From Candidatus Omnitrophota bacterium (GTDB lineage Bacteria > Hinthialibacterota > Hinthialibacteria > OLB16), in assembly GCA_020632575.1 (NCBI GenBank), contig JACKFH010000037.1:1-37952 (forward strand): a DNA stretch of 37,952 bases. Direction: 5' to 3'. The notes beneath the pieces are model-generated. The model was not told the DNA's origin. It searched no databases and was given only the letters and a program-made list of their open reading frames with translations. This document shows positions 16,319 through 24,445 of the stretch, in pieces (position 1 is the stretch's first letter; every line of letters begins with the position of its first letter). The translations under genes and the position numbers were made by a program.

Positions 16319-17472
16319 GTTTCCTCTCCCAGCTTGTGCCGACAGGTGATGTGCGGCTCGATACGCTCGGGGATGACAGTCACTCCTAAGCCCGGACCCG
16401 AAAGAGGCTTGCCAATCCCTTTACGTCGAAATGTCAAATCCTCTTTGGAAACGTCCTGTTCCAAGAGATGCGTTCCAAAAGATCCCTCGATAAATTTTAG
16501 CCCCGCGACTCCCATCGCGAAATGTCTCCCCGCCGCCGATAGGATGGCTGTTTCTCCCACCTGACATCCCAATTGACAACCCTTGTCCTGGTGACGGGCG
16601 AATTCGGCCATCTCCAGGGCCCCGAATAGGCCGCCGCATTTGGAGAGTCGGATGTTGAAATAATCGCAAGCGTCCATGCCGACCAATTTGCGCGCGTCCT
16701 CCATGGAACAGAGCGATTCGTCCACCATGATCGGCGTGGTCACCGCGTTGGTGATGGCCTGAAGTCCCTCGTAATCGTCGGCCGGAATCGGTTGTTCGAT
16801 ACTCGAGATGTTGAAGGGTTTGATCGATTGAATGGCGGCGATCGCCTCGGTCACATTCCATGCGGCGTTGGCGTCGACACGGATATCCGCCTCCGAGCCC
16901 ATGAGCAACCGGATTCTTTTCAATCTGTCTTTGTCGTCAGCGCTTCCCACTTTGACTTTGATAAACCGGAGCCCGCCGATCCTCATTTTGAGCGAGGTCT
17001 TAGTGACCTTCCAAAGAGAATCGCCGCTGACCACCCCGCTGTACTCAACCCATTCCCGTTTGCGACGCCCGAAGATTTCTCCGATGGATCTCCGGAAGTG
17101 GTTTCCAATCAAATCCAGGAAGGCGATTTCGATGGCGCAGCGAGCGGCTCCAATACGATGCGGCAGGTCGGGGTGCTTTTCTCGGGCGGCTGTCTCGAGA
17201 TTCTTCGCGATTTCCAATCCGTCCTCCCACGAGGAAACCCGTGTTTCATGGAGCAACGGCCAAAAACAATCTCGAATTCTCTCGACCACCGACTGAGTCG
17301 TTTCGCCAGTGACATACTCGCGAGGTAGGGATTCGCCCCAGCCCACCTCGCCGGTGTCCGAGGTCATCCGCACCAACACCGAGGAGGAAGTGCTCCTTTC
17401 GTGGAGGGAATGCTTGAATTTCAAACGAAAGGGGAGTTCGACTTCAAGAACTTCGCATTGAACAGGTTTCAC
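16315..17472 (-). CDS. Enolase-superfamily enzyme (dipeptide epimerase / N-acylamino acid racemase / OSBS type)
   Basis: Mandelate racemase/muconate lactonizing enzyme fold, ~385 residues. From the GTG at 17472 the active site reads K172-V-K174 (RFIKVKVG), metal ligands D200 (IRVDANAAW), E226 (SSIEQPI) and D251 (MVDES), and K278 on the opposite face (IRLSKCGG). This is the MLE-subgroup pattern with lysines on both faces, as required for alpha-carbon racemisation in dipeptide epimerases and N-acylamino acid racemases, or for dehydration in o-succinylbenzoate synthase. No menaquinone genes are nearby, so OSBS is less likely. The GTG is preferred over the TTG at 17496 because GAGAGGG lies 5 nt before it. 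It overlaps the GH3 gene by 4 bp. Confidence 0.85.
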   Translation of the reverse strand: MKPVQCEVLEVELPFRLKFKHSLHERSTSSSVLVRMTSDTGEVGWGESLPREYVTGETTQSVVERIRDCFWPLLHETRVSSWEDGLEIAKNLETAAREKHPDLPHRIGAARCAIEIAFLDLIGNHFRRSIGEIFGRRKREWVEYSGVVSGDSLWKVTKTSLKMRIGGLRFIKVKVGSADDKDRLKRIRLLMGSEADIRVDANAAWNVTEAIAAIQSIKPFNISSIEQPIPADDYEGLQAITNAVTTPIMVDESLCSMEDARKLVGMDACDYFNIRLSKCGGLFGALEMAEFARHQDKGCQLGCQVGETAILSAAGRHFAMGVAGLKFIEGSFGTHLLEQDVSKEDLTFRRKGIGKPLSGPGLGVTVIPERIEPHITCRHKLGEET

Positions 17473-17533
17473 CGAATCCCTCTCTTTCCTTGCCAAACGA
17501 TTTAGCCGCGCAATCCCTTGCCACGGCTAGAGT

Positions 17534-18475
17534 TTACCATCGATTGTGACGATCCAACCACTCCAAAATGTCCCTCATCACTTCTGGAAGATTGTCTTCG
17601 AATTCCAGAGTGTGACGAGCGTCCTCGTACATCAGGACCTCGACATCCCGTTTGCCTCTTTTGCCCACTAACTTGTCGATGAATTTTTGGGTTTTCTTAT
17701 TATTGACAATCTCGTCCCGTCCGGCCAGTTGGAGAAGAACCGGGGACTGGCCATCCCGGACCTCCCGCTTCAGCACCTTGTCCATCTGGTGACTCTCCCA
17801 ATAAAACCGAGCGGTTGCCCGTCTGAGAGTGTAGGGGTCCTGCTCGATCCAGTTTTGCCATCGAACATTGTCGGTGAAAAGGCTGGCGTCGGAGATCGGG
17901 ATTTTGATTTCCGGTTGCACCTCGCGGCGTCGCCAGAAATAAAGCAGCACTTTCAGTTTGTTCCACAGGCTCAGGTCGATTTTGGGTTTGATTCCTGGGC
18001 AGCTGAGAATGACCCCGGCAAACTCGTTGGGTCTCAGCGAGTCATAAAGAAGCGCCTGCTTCCCGCCCCACGACAACCCGAAGATATAGATGGGAAGACC
18101 TGGGAAATCCGCCCGCATTCTTGCGATGAAAGCGTCCATGTCCGCGATCAGATCGAGATAATCCTGGAGGTGGCCTCTTTCGTAGTCGTTCATCCCGGAC
18201 CCCCGACGATCCGGCGCGTAAACCGTGTATCCGTTCTCGGCGAAAATCTCGCCCGATTGGATGTACCAACCACTGTGGCTGGAGATGCCATGAAGGTAAA
18301 GAATCAGTCCCCGGGGGTTGTCGCTAACGTATCTGCGGTAGGTCAAGTGCGTCTGGTTGTTGATCTCAAGTTTAAGAATCTCCGGCCGGGCTTCGATTTC
18401 GGTCGATGAAAAGGAGACCAGCGCCGAAACGATGGCGGCGACTATGCAATATTTTCTAATCGTATTGTGTCTCAC
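17534..18475 (-). CDS. Exported alpha/beta hydrolase (S33 / monoacylglycerol lipase-like)
   Basis: A 313-residue serine hydrolase with a signal peptide if started at the GTG at 18475 (RHNTIRKYCIVAAIVSALVS). Core motifs: oxyanion-side LILYLHGISSHSGWY, nucleophile S135 in IFGLSWGGKQALLYD, acid Asp in LLQLAGRDEIVNN and base His in YEDARHTLEFE. The LHG...YAPDRRGSG pattern groups it with lysophospholipase/monoacylglycerol lipase-like (Hydrolase_4) enzymes, which cleave ester bonds of acyl lipids. A TTG 15 codons upstream (18520) is an alternative start but would spoil the signal peptide. Only 61 bp separate it from the GTG of the next gene, so it may open the enolase-GH3 operon. Substrate unknown. 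Confidence 0.82.
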   Translation of the reverse strand: MRHNTIRKYCIVAAIVSALVSFSSTEIEARPEILKLEINNQTHLTYRRYVSDNPRGLILYLHGISSHSGWYIQSGEIFAENGYTVYAPDRRGSGMNDYERGHLQDYLDLIADMDAFIARMRADFPGLPIYIFGLSWGGKQALLYDSLRPNEFAGVILSCPGIKPKIDLSLWNKLKVLLYFWRRREVQPEIKIPISDASLFTDNVRWQNWIEQDPYTLRRATARFYWESHQMDKVLKREVRDGQSPVLLQLAGRDEIVNNKKTQKFIDKLVGKRGKRDVEVLMYEDARHTLEFEDNLPEVMRDILEWLDRHNRW

Positions 18476-18700
18476 TTTGATCGAATGCCAAACGGCGATT
18501 GCCAAACAAAATGTTTTCAAGCTGGACTACCACGACCGTATGCTGGAATAACACTCGTCCACTTCCCCGGAGGTTATCGCCGGAACTCCACTCTGGTTGA
18601 TCCCTTTGCCCGATTTCGGGAAGTTTACGCGGAAAGTAAGTGATTGCAAGTATCGACTGAAACAAACCTTAGCATCGGGGGCCTCATCCGGATTTTGAAA

Positions 18701-20581
18701 TTAACCCTCCCACGACGTCTCCACAGGACAATCTTTCGGCATTCCCGGTAGAAGCAAGAGAAACGAAAGCCCTTCCCCCGGACGGTTATGGACTTTCATC
18801 CCGATTTTCCCCTCCTCGGCGATCCTTTTTACCACCGAGAGGCCAATCCCAAACCCATGCGCGGAGGTCGTGTGGAAAGGTTCGAAAAGGTCTTTGAGGT
18901 TTCTGTCCAACGACACCCCGCCGCCAGTGTCTTCGATTCGGAGGAGGACAAACCGGTCTTGGAAGGCTTCCTGGGGGAGCTGGTGTGGACTTTCCACGAT
19001 CATCAAACCTTCCAGATGATAGGTGTCGTCCATCCATACAGTCTCCGCCCGAATGGTGAGTTGCCCCCCTTTTGGCATGACGTTGAGGGCATTGAGGAGG
19101 ATGTTCATGAGCATCTGGCGAAGGCGAGACGGGTCGGAGAGGACATTTGGGATTTCGGGATTCAGCTCGATCCGGAGGCCGATTTCCTGATCCTGTACGC
19201 GGACTCGGATCAAGGTGAGGATGGTCGAAACCTCCTCCTCCAATCGGAACGGGGTCGTGTGAATGGGCTGACTTTTGGAGGTCTCCAAGAGTTGGGTCAC
19301 ACACCGATTCATTTCCTTCAGCTGGGTTGTTATCACGCGAAGATCCTCCTTCTGGATCGGATCCTCGGTCTCCCAGTTGTCGACCAACATCTTCACCACC
19401 GCCAACGGGTTCCGGATTTCATGGGCCACGCCAGCGGAAAACTCCCCCACCAGCGATCGTTTGTCGAGTTCATGGATCTGGCTTTCGAGGCTCTTTGTCT
19501 TCTGCAAGGCTCGCGCGTTCTGAATCGCGATCGCCGATTGCGAGGCCAACATATAGAGGAGATAGATGCCATCCCGTGTGTACTTGTAACGCTGGGCGGA
19601 GTAGACATTCAGAACTCCGATACATTCCTCTTTCCACAGCAAGGGAACCGACAGAAGCGAGACCAACCCTTCCGACCTGGCCAGATCTCGGTGGAGATAC
19701 GCCTCACAGTTTTGAACGTCCCGCACCATGAGCGGTTGACGCGTCTTGACCACCTTTCCCAAGAGGGAGGAGTCGATATTCAAATTGGGTTTGTCGACAT
19801 ACTCGGGTGTCGATCCGTAGACCCACTCCAGCACGAGTTCGTTCTTCTCCTCATCGACCAACATAAGGCTGGAAATCTTGGCCTTCATTAGGATCGTGGC
19901 CTGTTCGACCACCGAGTGCATGATCTCCTGCAAATCGATCTGCGAGGTGATCGTGTCACCGACCGATTTGATCGCGAGCAGGGTTTCCGTGCGGCGAACC
20001 AAGGCCGATTCGAATTGCAATTCCCTCCAAATCCTTTTCTCGCGATCCCAGGCCTTTTGCATCTTCGCGGGAAGATCCTCTCCGCAATCGACCGGCGCCG
20101 CTAAGAGACCGTACACACGCGACTCGTCGCCGATCCGCCGCACCCAACACTCCCTGCCTCGAAGAGACTCCGGAATCGAGGGGTGATCGTGTGGAAGGTG
20201 TGCGCGATGAACTTGGAAATCTTCGCCATGGATGAAGGAATGGAGTTGAAATTCCCCCGGGACGAGCCGCGAATGCCCCAAGGGGATGTATTGATCCTCT
20301 GGGTAAACCATCGAAAGGACAAGTTGTTCGGATGGAGGCGATTCGGAATCGACCACCGCGACCGGACCAAAAATGGTGTGGGGCAATTCGGAGGACTGAT
20401 TGTCGGTCAGGGGGAATCTCGGGAGCGAGCGGATCAGTGGAATGTCCGAGACCGGGGATTCCTCGAGAAAGTGACGGCCATCCAATTGGAGCAGCCAGCA
20501 CGCCAGAGGCATTTCCCCGATATGTTGGACCATTCGAGAAATCAACGATTGAAAAGTGGGTGTCAGATCCTCGAGCGCCAA
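18701..20581 (-). CDS. Soluble GAF-domain sensor histidine kinase
   Basis: Cytosolic two-component kinase without membrane segments. It has an N-terminal ~195 residues of unknown fold, a GAF domain (about 213-357, ending YMLASQSAIAIQNARAL) and a HisKA domain with the phosphoacceptor H387 in GVAHEIRNPLAVV. The HATPase domain has the N box MNILLNALNVMPKGG, the G1 box RIEDTGGGV and the G2 box GFGIGLSVVKRI. Numbering is from the TTG at 20581, chosen because AAAGAGG lies 9 nt before it. The ATG at 20626 would overlap the YjbQ gene by 41 bp and has no ribosome site. No response regulator is encoded nearby, so this is an orphan kinase. The GAF ligand is unknown. Confidence 0.88.
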   Translation of the reverse strand: MALEDLTPTFQSLISRMVQHIGEMPLACWLLQLDGRHFLEESPVSDIPLIRSLPRFPLTDNQSSELPHTIFGPVAVVDSESPPSEQLVLSMVYPEDQYIPLGHSRLVPGEFQLHSFIHGEDFQVHRAHLPHDHPSIPESLRGRECWVRRIGDESRVYGLLAAPVDCGEDLPAKMQKAWDREKRIWRELQFESALVRRTETLLAIKSVGDTITSQIDLQEIMHSVVEQATILMKAKISSLMLVDEEKNELVLEWVYGSTPEYVDKPNLNIDSSLLGKVVKTRQPLMVRDVQNCEAYLHRDLARSEGLVSLLSVPLLWKEECIGVLNVYSAQRYKYTRDGIYLLYMLASQSAIAIQNARALQKTKSLESQIHELDKRSLVGEFSAGVAHEIRNPLAVVKMLVDNWETEDPIQKEDLRVITTQLKEMNRCVTQLLETSKSQPIHTTPFRLEEEVSTILTLIRVRVQDQEIGLRIELNPEIPNVLSDPSRLRQMLMNILLNALNVMPKGGQLTIRAETVWMDDTYHLEGLMIVESPHQLPQEAFQDRFVLLRIEDTGGGVSLDRNLKDLFEPFHTTSAHGFGIGLSVVKRIAEEGKIGMKVHNRPGEGLSFLLLLPGMPKDCPVETSWEG

Positions 20582-20585
20582 CCGG

Positions 20586-20978
20586 TTAGACCTCTTTAAC
20601 CCAGACTTTTCGGGTGCGGGGTCCATCGAATTCGCAGAGGTAAACTCCCTGCCACGTCCCGAAAAGCGGCTCGCCGTTTTCCACCAGGAGGTGGACCGAG
20701 TTCCCGAATAGCGTTGTCTTTATGTGCGCGGCCGAGTTCCCCTCCATGTGACGGTATCCGTCCTCGAAGGGAACGATCTTTTCGATTTCCATCAGCATGT
20801 CGCGGACCACATCCGGGTCGGCGTTTTCCTGAATGGTGATCCCGGCGGTGGTGTGGGGGACAAAGACCACCACGCCTCCGTCCTCGATTTTTAACTCTCG
20901 GATGGCCCGAGCGACCTCACGGGTGATTTCAACCATCTGACAACGGTTTTGCGTGGGAACTTTGATCTCGACTGGCAT
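20586..20978 (-). CDS. YjbQ family protein (UPF0047, secondary thiamine-phosphate synthase-like)
   Basis: Compact 130-residue protein of the YjbQ/UPF0047 family. E. coli YjbQ shows weak thiamine-phosphate synthase activity, but the true role of the family is unsettled. Conserved features are present: VVVFVPHTTAGITIQENADPDV with the metal-binding His, EGNSAAHIKTTLFGNSV with the second His, and the C-terminal GTWQGVYLCEFDGPRTR. The ATG at 20978 begins the conserved MPVEIKVPTQNR; the upstream extension is not family-like. Its final codons contain the ribosome site of the histidine kinase gene, so the kinase is probably translated from the same message. Confidence 0.9.
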   Translation of the reverse strand: MPVEIKVPTQNRCQMVEITREVARAIRELKIEDGGVVVFVPHTTAGITIQENADPDVVRDMLMEIEKIVPFEDGYRHMEGNSAAHIKTTLFGNSVHLLVENGEPLFGTWQGVYLCEFDGPRTRKVWVKEV

Positions 20979-21147
20979 GGGAGGAGTATACCCCTTACTA
21001 GCCGCCGTTTTGGAGGGTCCGCGCCCTCCGATGTCTCTTCGTGATCCACACACCTGTCGGAGTAAGCTCCTTTGGGGCCCTTCCCCCCACCCCGCCCTTT
21101 TATGCTAAACTGAAACTTGCCCTAGGAAATTGTGGAGACCCGAACCA

Positions 21148-22587
21148 ATGACCGTCCATCCCAAAGTCAAAGAGATCATCACCCGTCGTCATTTCTTTCA
21201 GGAGTGCGGGCTCGGTGTGGGGAAGATTGCGCTTGCCTCACTTTTGGGTGGAGGTTTTAAGCATCTCGGCGCTCAAGCGGCCATTGAGAACCCGCTGGCG
21301 CCGAAGGCCCCGCATTTCGCGCCGACCGCCAAGCGGGTGATCTATCTCTTCATGGCGGGCGGGCCGAGTCAACTCGATTTGTTCGACCGGAAACCGACGC
21401 TTGAAAAATACGATGGTCAACCAATTCCCGCCGAGGTGGTGAAAGATCAGCGGTACGCCTTCATCGAACGCAACGCCTCGCTGATGGCCTCTCCCTTCAA
21501 GTTCTCCCAGTACGGGGATTCCGGCGCGGAACTTTCCGAGATGCTCCCGCACCTCGGTGAGATCGCGGATGACGTCTGCATTCTCAAATCGGTGCACACC
21601 GATGCCTTTAACCATGCTCCGGCGCAGGTATTCATGAACACCGGCTCGCAACAACTCGGGCGACCGAGCATGGGTTCTTGGGTGACCTATGGCCTCGGAA
21701 GCGAGGCGGAGGATCTTCCCGCGTTCGTCGTCCTCAATTCGGCGGGCGGTCTCTCGGGCGGGGCGAACAATTATGGCTGCGGGTTTCTGCCGACCGTCTA
21801 CCAGGGCGTCCTACTCCGTTCCCAAGGCGACCCGATTCTCAACCTCTCCAACCCTCCGGGATACACCCGAGAGATGCAGGGGGAGGCGATCGATCTGATC
21901 AATAGCCTCAACCAAGACCACCTCGGTCTGGTCGGCGACCCGGAGATCAAAACTCGGATCAACAGTTACGAAATGGCGTACCGTCTCCAGGAGAGCGCGC
22001 CGGATCTCATCGACATCAAACAGGAGTCGGAAGAGACCCTGGAGATGTATGGAGTCGAACCCGGTAAAGCCTCCTTCGCGAATAACTGCCTTCTCGCTCG
22101 CCGATTGGCTGAGCGCGGGGTCCGTTTCATCAATCTCTATCACGAGGCTTGGGACCACCATTCCAATGTGAAGGGCGGCCTCGAGCAACAATGCAAACTC
22201 ACAGACCAACCAGCCGCCGCCTTGGTCAAGGACCTGAAACAACGGGGACTCCTCGAGGACACCCTAGTGGTTTGGGGCGGAGAATTTGGCCGAACCCCAA
22301 TGGTCGAAAGCAACGCCTCACTCGGACGCAGTCTCGGACGGGACCATCACCCGCAGGCTTTCACCATGTGGATGGCGGGTGGCGGTGTCAAACCGGGAAT
22401 CACCATCGGGAAGACCGATGACCTGGGGTTCCACATTGTCGAGGATCCGATACATATCCACGATATCCAGGCCACCATCCTGCACCTCCTCGGCCTCGAA
22501 CACACCCGCCTCACTTTCCGTCACCAGGGCAGGGACTACCGCCTGACCGATGTCTACGGGAATGTGGTGGACAAGATGTTGGCCTAA
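21148..22587 (+). CDS. DUF1501 family protein with twin-arginine leader
   Basis: A 479-residue protein of the DUF1501 family, common in Planctomycetota and allied phyla and related in fold to alkaline phosphatases/sulfatases. The leader TRRHFFQECGLGVGKIALASLLGGG has the RR-x-F-F pattern of a Tat signal, indicating folded export to the periplasm. Typical blocks follow: RVIYLFMAGGPSQLDLFDRKPTLEKYDGQP, SVHTDAFNHAPAQVFMNTGSQQLGRPSMGSWVTYGLGSE, and VVWGGEFGRTP, DHHPQAFTMWMAGGGVKPG near the end, where metal-binding residues are expected. In planctomycetes such genes usually pair with DUF1549/DUF1553 genes; none is present here. ATG 21148 is preceded by GGAG at 10 nt. Enzymatic activity is unproven for the family. 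Confidence 0.92.
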   Translation: MTVHPKVKEIITRRHFFQECGLGVGKIALASLLGGGFKHLGAQAAIENPLAPKAPHFAPTAKRVIYLFMAGGPSQLDLFDRKPTLEKYDGQPIPAEVVKDQRYAFIERNASLMASPFKFSQYGDSGAELSEMLPHLGEIADDVCILKSVHTDAFNHAPAQVFMNTGSQQLGRPSMGSWVTYGLGSEAEDLPAFVVLNSAGGLSGGANNYGCGFLPTVYQGVLLRSQGDPILNLSNPPGYTREMQGEAIDLINSLNQDHLGLVGDPEIKTRINSYEMAYRLQESAPDLIDIKQESEETLEMYGVEPGKASFANNCLLARRLAERGVRFINLYHEAWDHHSNVKGGLEQQCKLTDQPAAALVKDLKQRGLLEDTLVVWGGEFGRTPMVESNASLGRSLGRDHHPQAFTMWMAGGGVKPGITIGKTDDLGFHIVEDPIHIHDIQATILHLLGLEHTRLTFRHQGRDYRLTDVYGNVVDKMLA

Positions 22588-22671
22588 GCGAATCCATCGA
22601 ACCACAACCCCACTCTCGAGCCCCTTGTCGGTAGCCGCTGGTCCGCTCCTTTACTCAGAGCCAAAAAGGAC

Positions 22672-22701
22672 TTGACAAAGCAAGTTTTTCAGATTTAACA
22701 T
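22672..22701 (+). promoter_or_regulatory. Sigma-70-like promoter for the DUF5666 gene
   Basis: A perfect -35 TTGACA (22672-22677) is followed after 18 bp by TAACAT (22696-22701; 4 of 6). It faces the DUF5666 gene and predicts a leader of about 225 nt. Confidence 0.55.
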
Positions 22702-22934
22702 CTATTCCGTTTCAGGGCCTATCTTCAAAACCTCGCCAAAAAAGAAGGGACCAAAGACTCCTTAGGATTTCCTCGGTCCCGAAAGATCTCTCGCCATCTT
22801 TCTCGAACGCAATCCAAGCAATCCCAATCCGGGAGGAGCGGCAAATCGTCGATTTGGTCTCCCTTCGGGTGATCTTTTGGCATCGATTTATAGGTCGAAA
22901 ACGACCTGAGAGAACAGAACGGAGGTCCCTTCTC
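22702..22934 (+). other. Untranslated leader of the DUF5666 gene with hairpin
   Basis: No convincing gene is present here. The stretch contains a perfect stem AGGTCG-AAAA-CGACCT (22892-22907) just before the ribosome site GGAGG (22921-22925), and a looser GGGACC...GGTCCC repeat further upstream. The frame open from 22854 has no family-like residues before the signal peptide at 22935, so I treat this as leader. I recognise no riboswitch. Confidence 0.4.
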
Positions 22935-24251
22935 ATGTGGCGCTCAAGCAGGTTTTCGACCCTTTGGGTCTTGGTCATTCTGACTGGCCTTATCGGTCCC
23001 GGTTTCGCGAACGACAGGCGGTCCGACAACCACGAATCCGACCGGCACGAAAGAAATCAAACCAAGGTCAGCGGATCGATCCGCTGGCTGAATCCCTGGA
23101 CGAAGACGTTTGTGGTCGCGGGGAGACTCGTTAAGGTTGGAGACTCCACCAACATTCTGGACACCAACCAAAATGAAATCCGTTTCAGGGATCTGTCCCA
23201 TGGGGATCGGGTCGAGGTTTCCGGAATTCGTGGCGCCTGGGGCGCAATTCACGCTCGGGAGGTCCTTCAAACAGGAAAGCCCCACCATCAACCTGGCGAT
23301 GACGACGATGATGACGACGACGACCAAGGTGAGTGGGGGTGCCATGAGAAGAAGCTCGAGGGATTCATCTCCGAGATCGATCCCGCCTCGGGGACATTGG
23401 TGGTCGGTGTGGTTCTGATCCGGACCGACGATGAGACCCAAATCGACTTGCTCGACCGCGAGGACAAAAGTCAATCGCACTCCGGAAGTCTCGAGGACCT
23501 CCAAGTGGGCGACTATGTCCGTGTCGACTATTGCGCGAACCGTGAGGGGCCTCCCCTCGCGTCCCGCATCCGGGAAAAATCCGGCGAACATCACTACGCT
23601 CATGTCGATGGAAAGATCAGCGAGATCGATGTCGACCTGGCTCAGATGATGGTGAACAGCGTTTTGGTTCTGACCACCGAAAAGACCGAATACCGAAGCG
23701 TTCACCACGGTCACATTGAGTTCGAGGATCTCGCGGTTGGCGATTATGTCAAAGTCTTCGGGCGCCCGGTGACCGGGCCCGCTGTCTCAGCCTTTGGACC
23801 GGTGACAGGCCCGGTTATCAACGCGATCAAAGTCCATCGCAAGCGAAGCAGCGAAGAGTGCCAATCCATGCTCCGCGGGATGGTTAACGAGGTCGATGTG
23901 GATTCAGGAACTTTGACTGTCGGAATTGTGGAGGTGCACACCCTATCGGTGACCAAGATCCTCGACGCTTCGGGCGAGCCGATCCTGTTGGCCGACCTGG
24001 TTCCCGGCGACTTCGTGAAGGTCTCCTATTGCACGCTACTGGGAGTTCCCATCGCCGCGAAGATTCAGATCGTTCCGGAGGATGACATGGACCTGAACGA
24101 CGATGGCGAAGTCGAACACCGAGACCTGCTCGATCTACTACGCGAACGTTGCGATGGAGGGGTCTTGCTCGATTTCGATGGCGACAACCGAACCACGGGT
24201 CGGGACTTCTTCCGCTTCATGTCGCGCTGGCGAGGGCGAGGTCGTCACTAA
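22935..24251 (+). CDS. Secreted protein with four DUF5666-like repeats and dockerin-like C-terminus
   Basis: A 438-residue exported protein. The signal peptide MWRSSRFSTLWVLVILTGLIGPGFA is preceded by GGAGG at 9 nt. Four tandem small beta domains of the DUF5666 type follow, each reading like GxIxxIDxxxxTLxV...xLxxGDxVxV: SGSIRWLNPWTKTFVVAG, EGFISEIDPASGTLVVGV, DGKISEIDVDLAQMMVNS and RGMVNEVDVDSGTLTVGI. An acidic run of nine Asp (encoded near 23299-23325) links repeats one and two. The C-terminus (DLNDDGEVEHRDLLDLL ... DFDGDNRTTGRDFFRFMSRW) is a dockerin-like pair of calcium loops. No enzymatic motif is seen; a surface or matrix-binding role is inferred. A strong terminator hairpin follows. 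Confidence 0.78.
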   Translation: MWRSSRFSTLWVLVILTGLIGPGFANDRRSDNHESDRHERNQTKVSGSIRWLNPWTKTFVVAGRLVKVGDSTNILDTNQNEIRFRDLSHGDRVEVSGIRGAWGAIHAREVLQTGKPHHQPGDDDDDDDDDQGEWGCHEKKLEGFISEIDPASGTLVVGVVLIRTDDETQIDLLDREDKSQSHSGSLEDLQVGDYVRVDYCANREGPPLASRIREKSGEHHYAHVDGKISEIDVDLAQMMVNSVLVLTTEKTEYRSVHHGHIEFEDLAVGDYVKVFGRPVTGPAVSAFGPVTGPVINAIKVHRKRSSEECQSMLRGMVNEVDVDSGTLTVGIVEVHTLSVTKILDASGEPILLADLVPGDFVKVSYCTLLGVPIAAKIQIVPEDDMDLNDDGEVEHRDLLDLLRERCDGGVLLDFDGDNRTTGRDFFRFMSRWRGRGRH

Positions 24252-24278
24252 CCCCACAAACCTCTCGGTCTCCACTGT

Positions 24279-24304
24279 CGCGGGGGCAGCCTGGCTCCCC
24301 CGCG
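24279..24304 (+). terminator. GC-rich terminator hairpin after the DUF5666 gene
   Basis: Near-perfect stem CGCGGGGG-c-AGCC / GGCT-CCCCCGCG with a single-base loop, 28 bp after the stop codon at 24251. A short TTTT follows about 10 bp later, so termination may be imperfect but the fold is very stable. Confidence 0.65.
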
Positions 24305-24356
24305 GCGGATCGAGTTTTGGTGCGCAGGCCCTCCCCCGCTAGTTCCACCTGAGCTG

Positions 24357-24433
24357 AACGCTGAAAGGATGGTAGGATCGACTCCGCGTATCGCTTGAGC
24401 GCGAGAGGTGCGCGATGGAATCCATTCAGCGTT
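24357..24433. repeat. 77-bp inverted repeat ahead of the DUF2161 gene
   Basis: Nine-base arms AACGCTGAA (24357-24365) and TTCAGCGTT (24425-24433) enclose about 60 bp and end 12 bp before the start codon at 24446. It could be a leader structure or the ends of a small non-autonomous element; no target duplication is evident. Confidence 0.4.
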
Positions 24434-24445
24434 AATGGAACAAGC

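Noticed and set aside
18788..19891. 367-codon open frame opposite the histidine kinase
   Set aside because: Antisense shadow in GC-rich DNA; the minus-strand frame has complete H, N and G boxes.
20582..20626. ATG 20626 as start of the histidine kinase
   Set aside because: Needs a 41-bp overlap with yjbQ and has no ribosome site, whereas TTG 20581 follows AAAGAGG at 9 nt.
23299..23325. Frameshift or assembly artefact at the GAY repeat
   Set aside because: The reading frame is continuous on both sides with family-like sequence; the tract simply encodes nine Asp.
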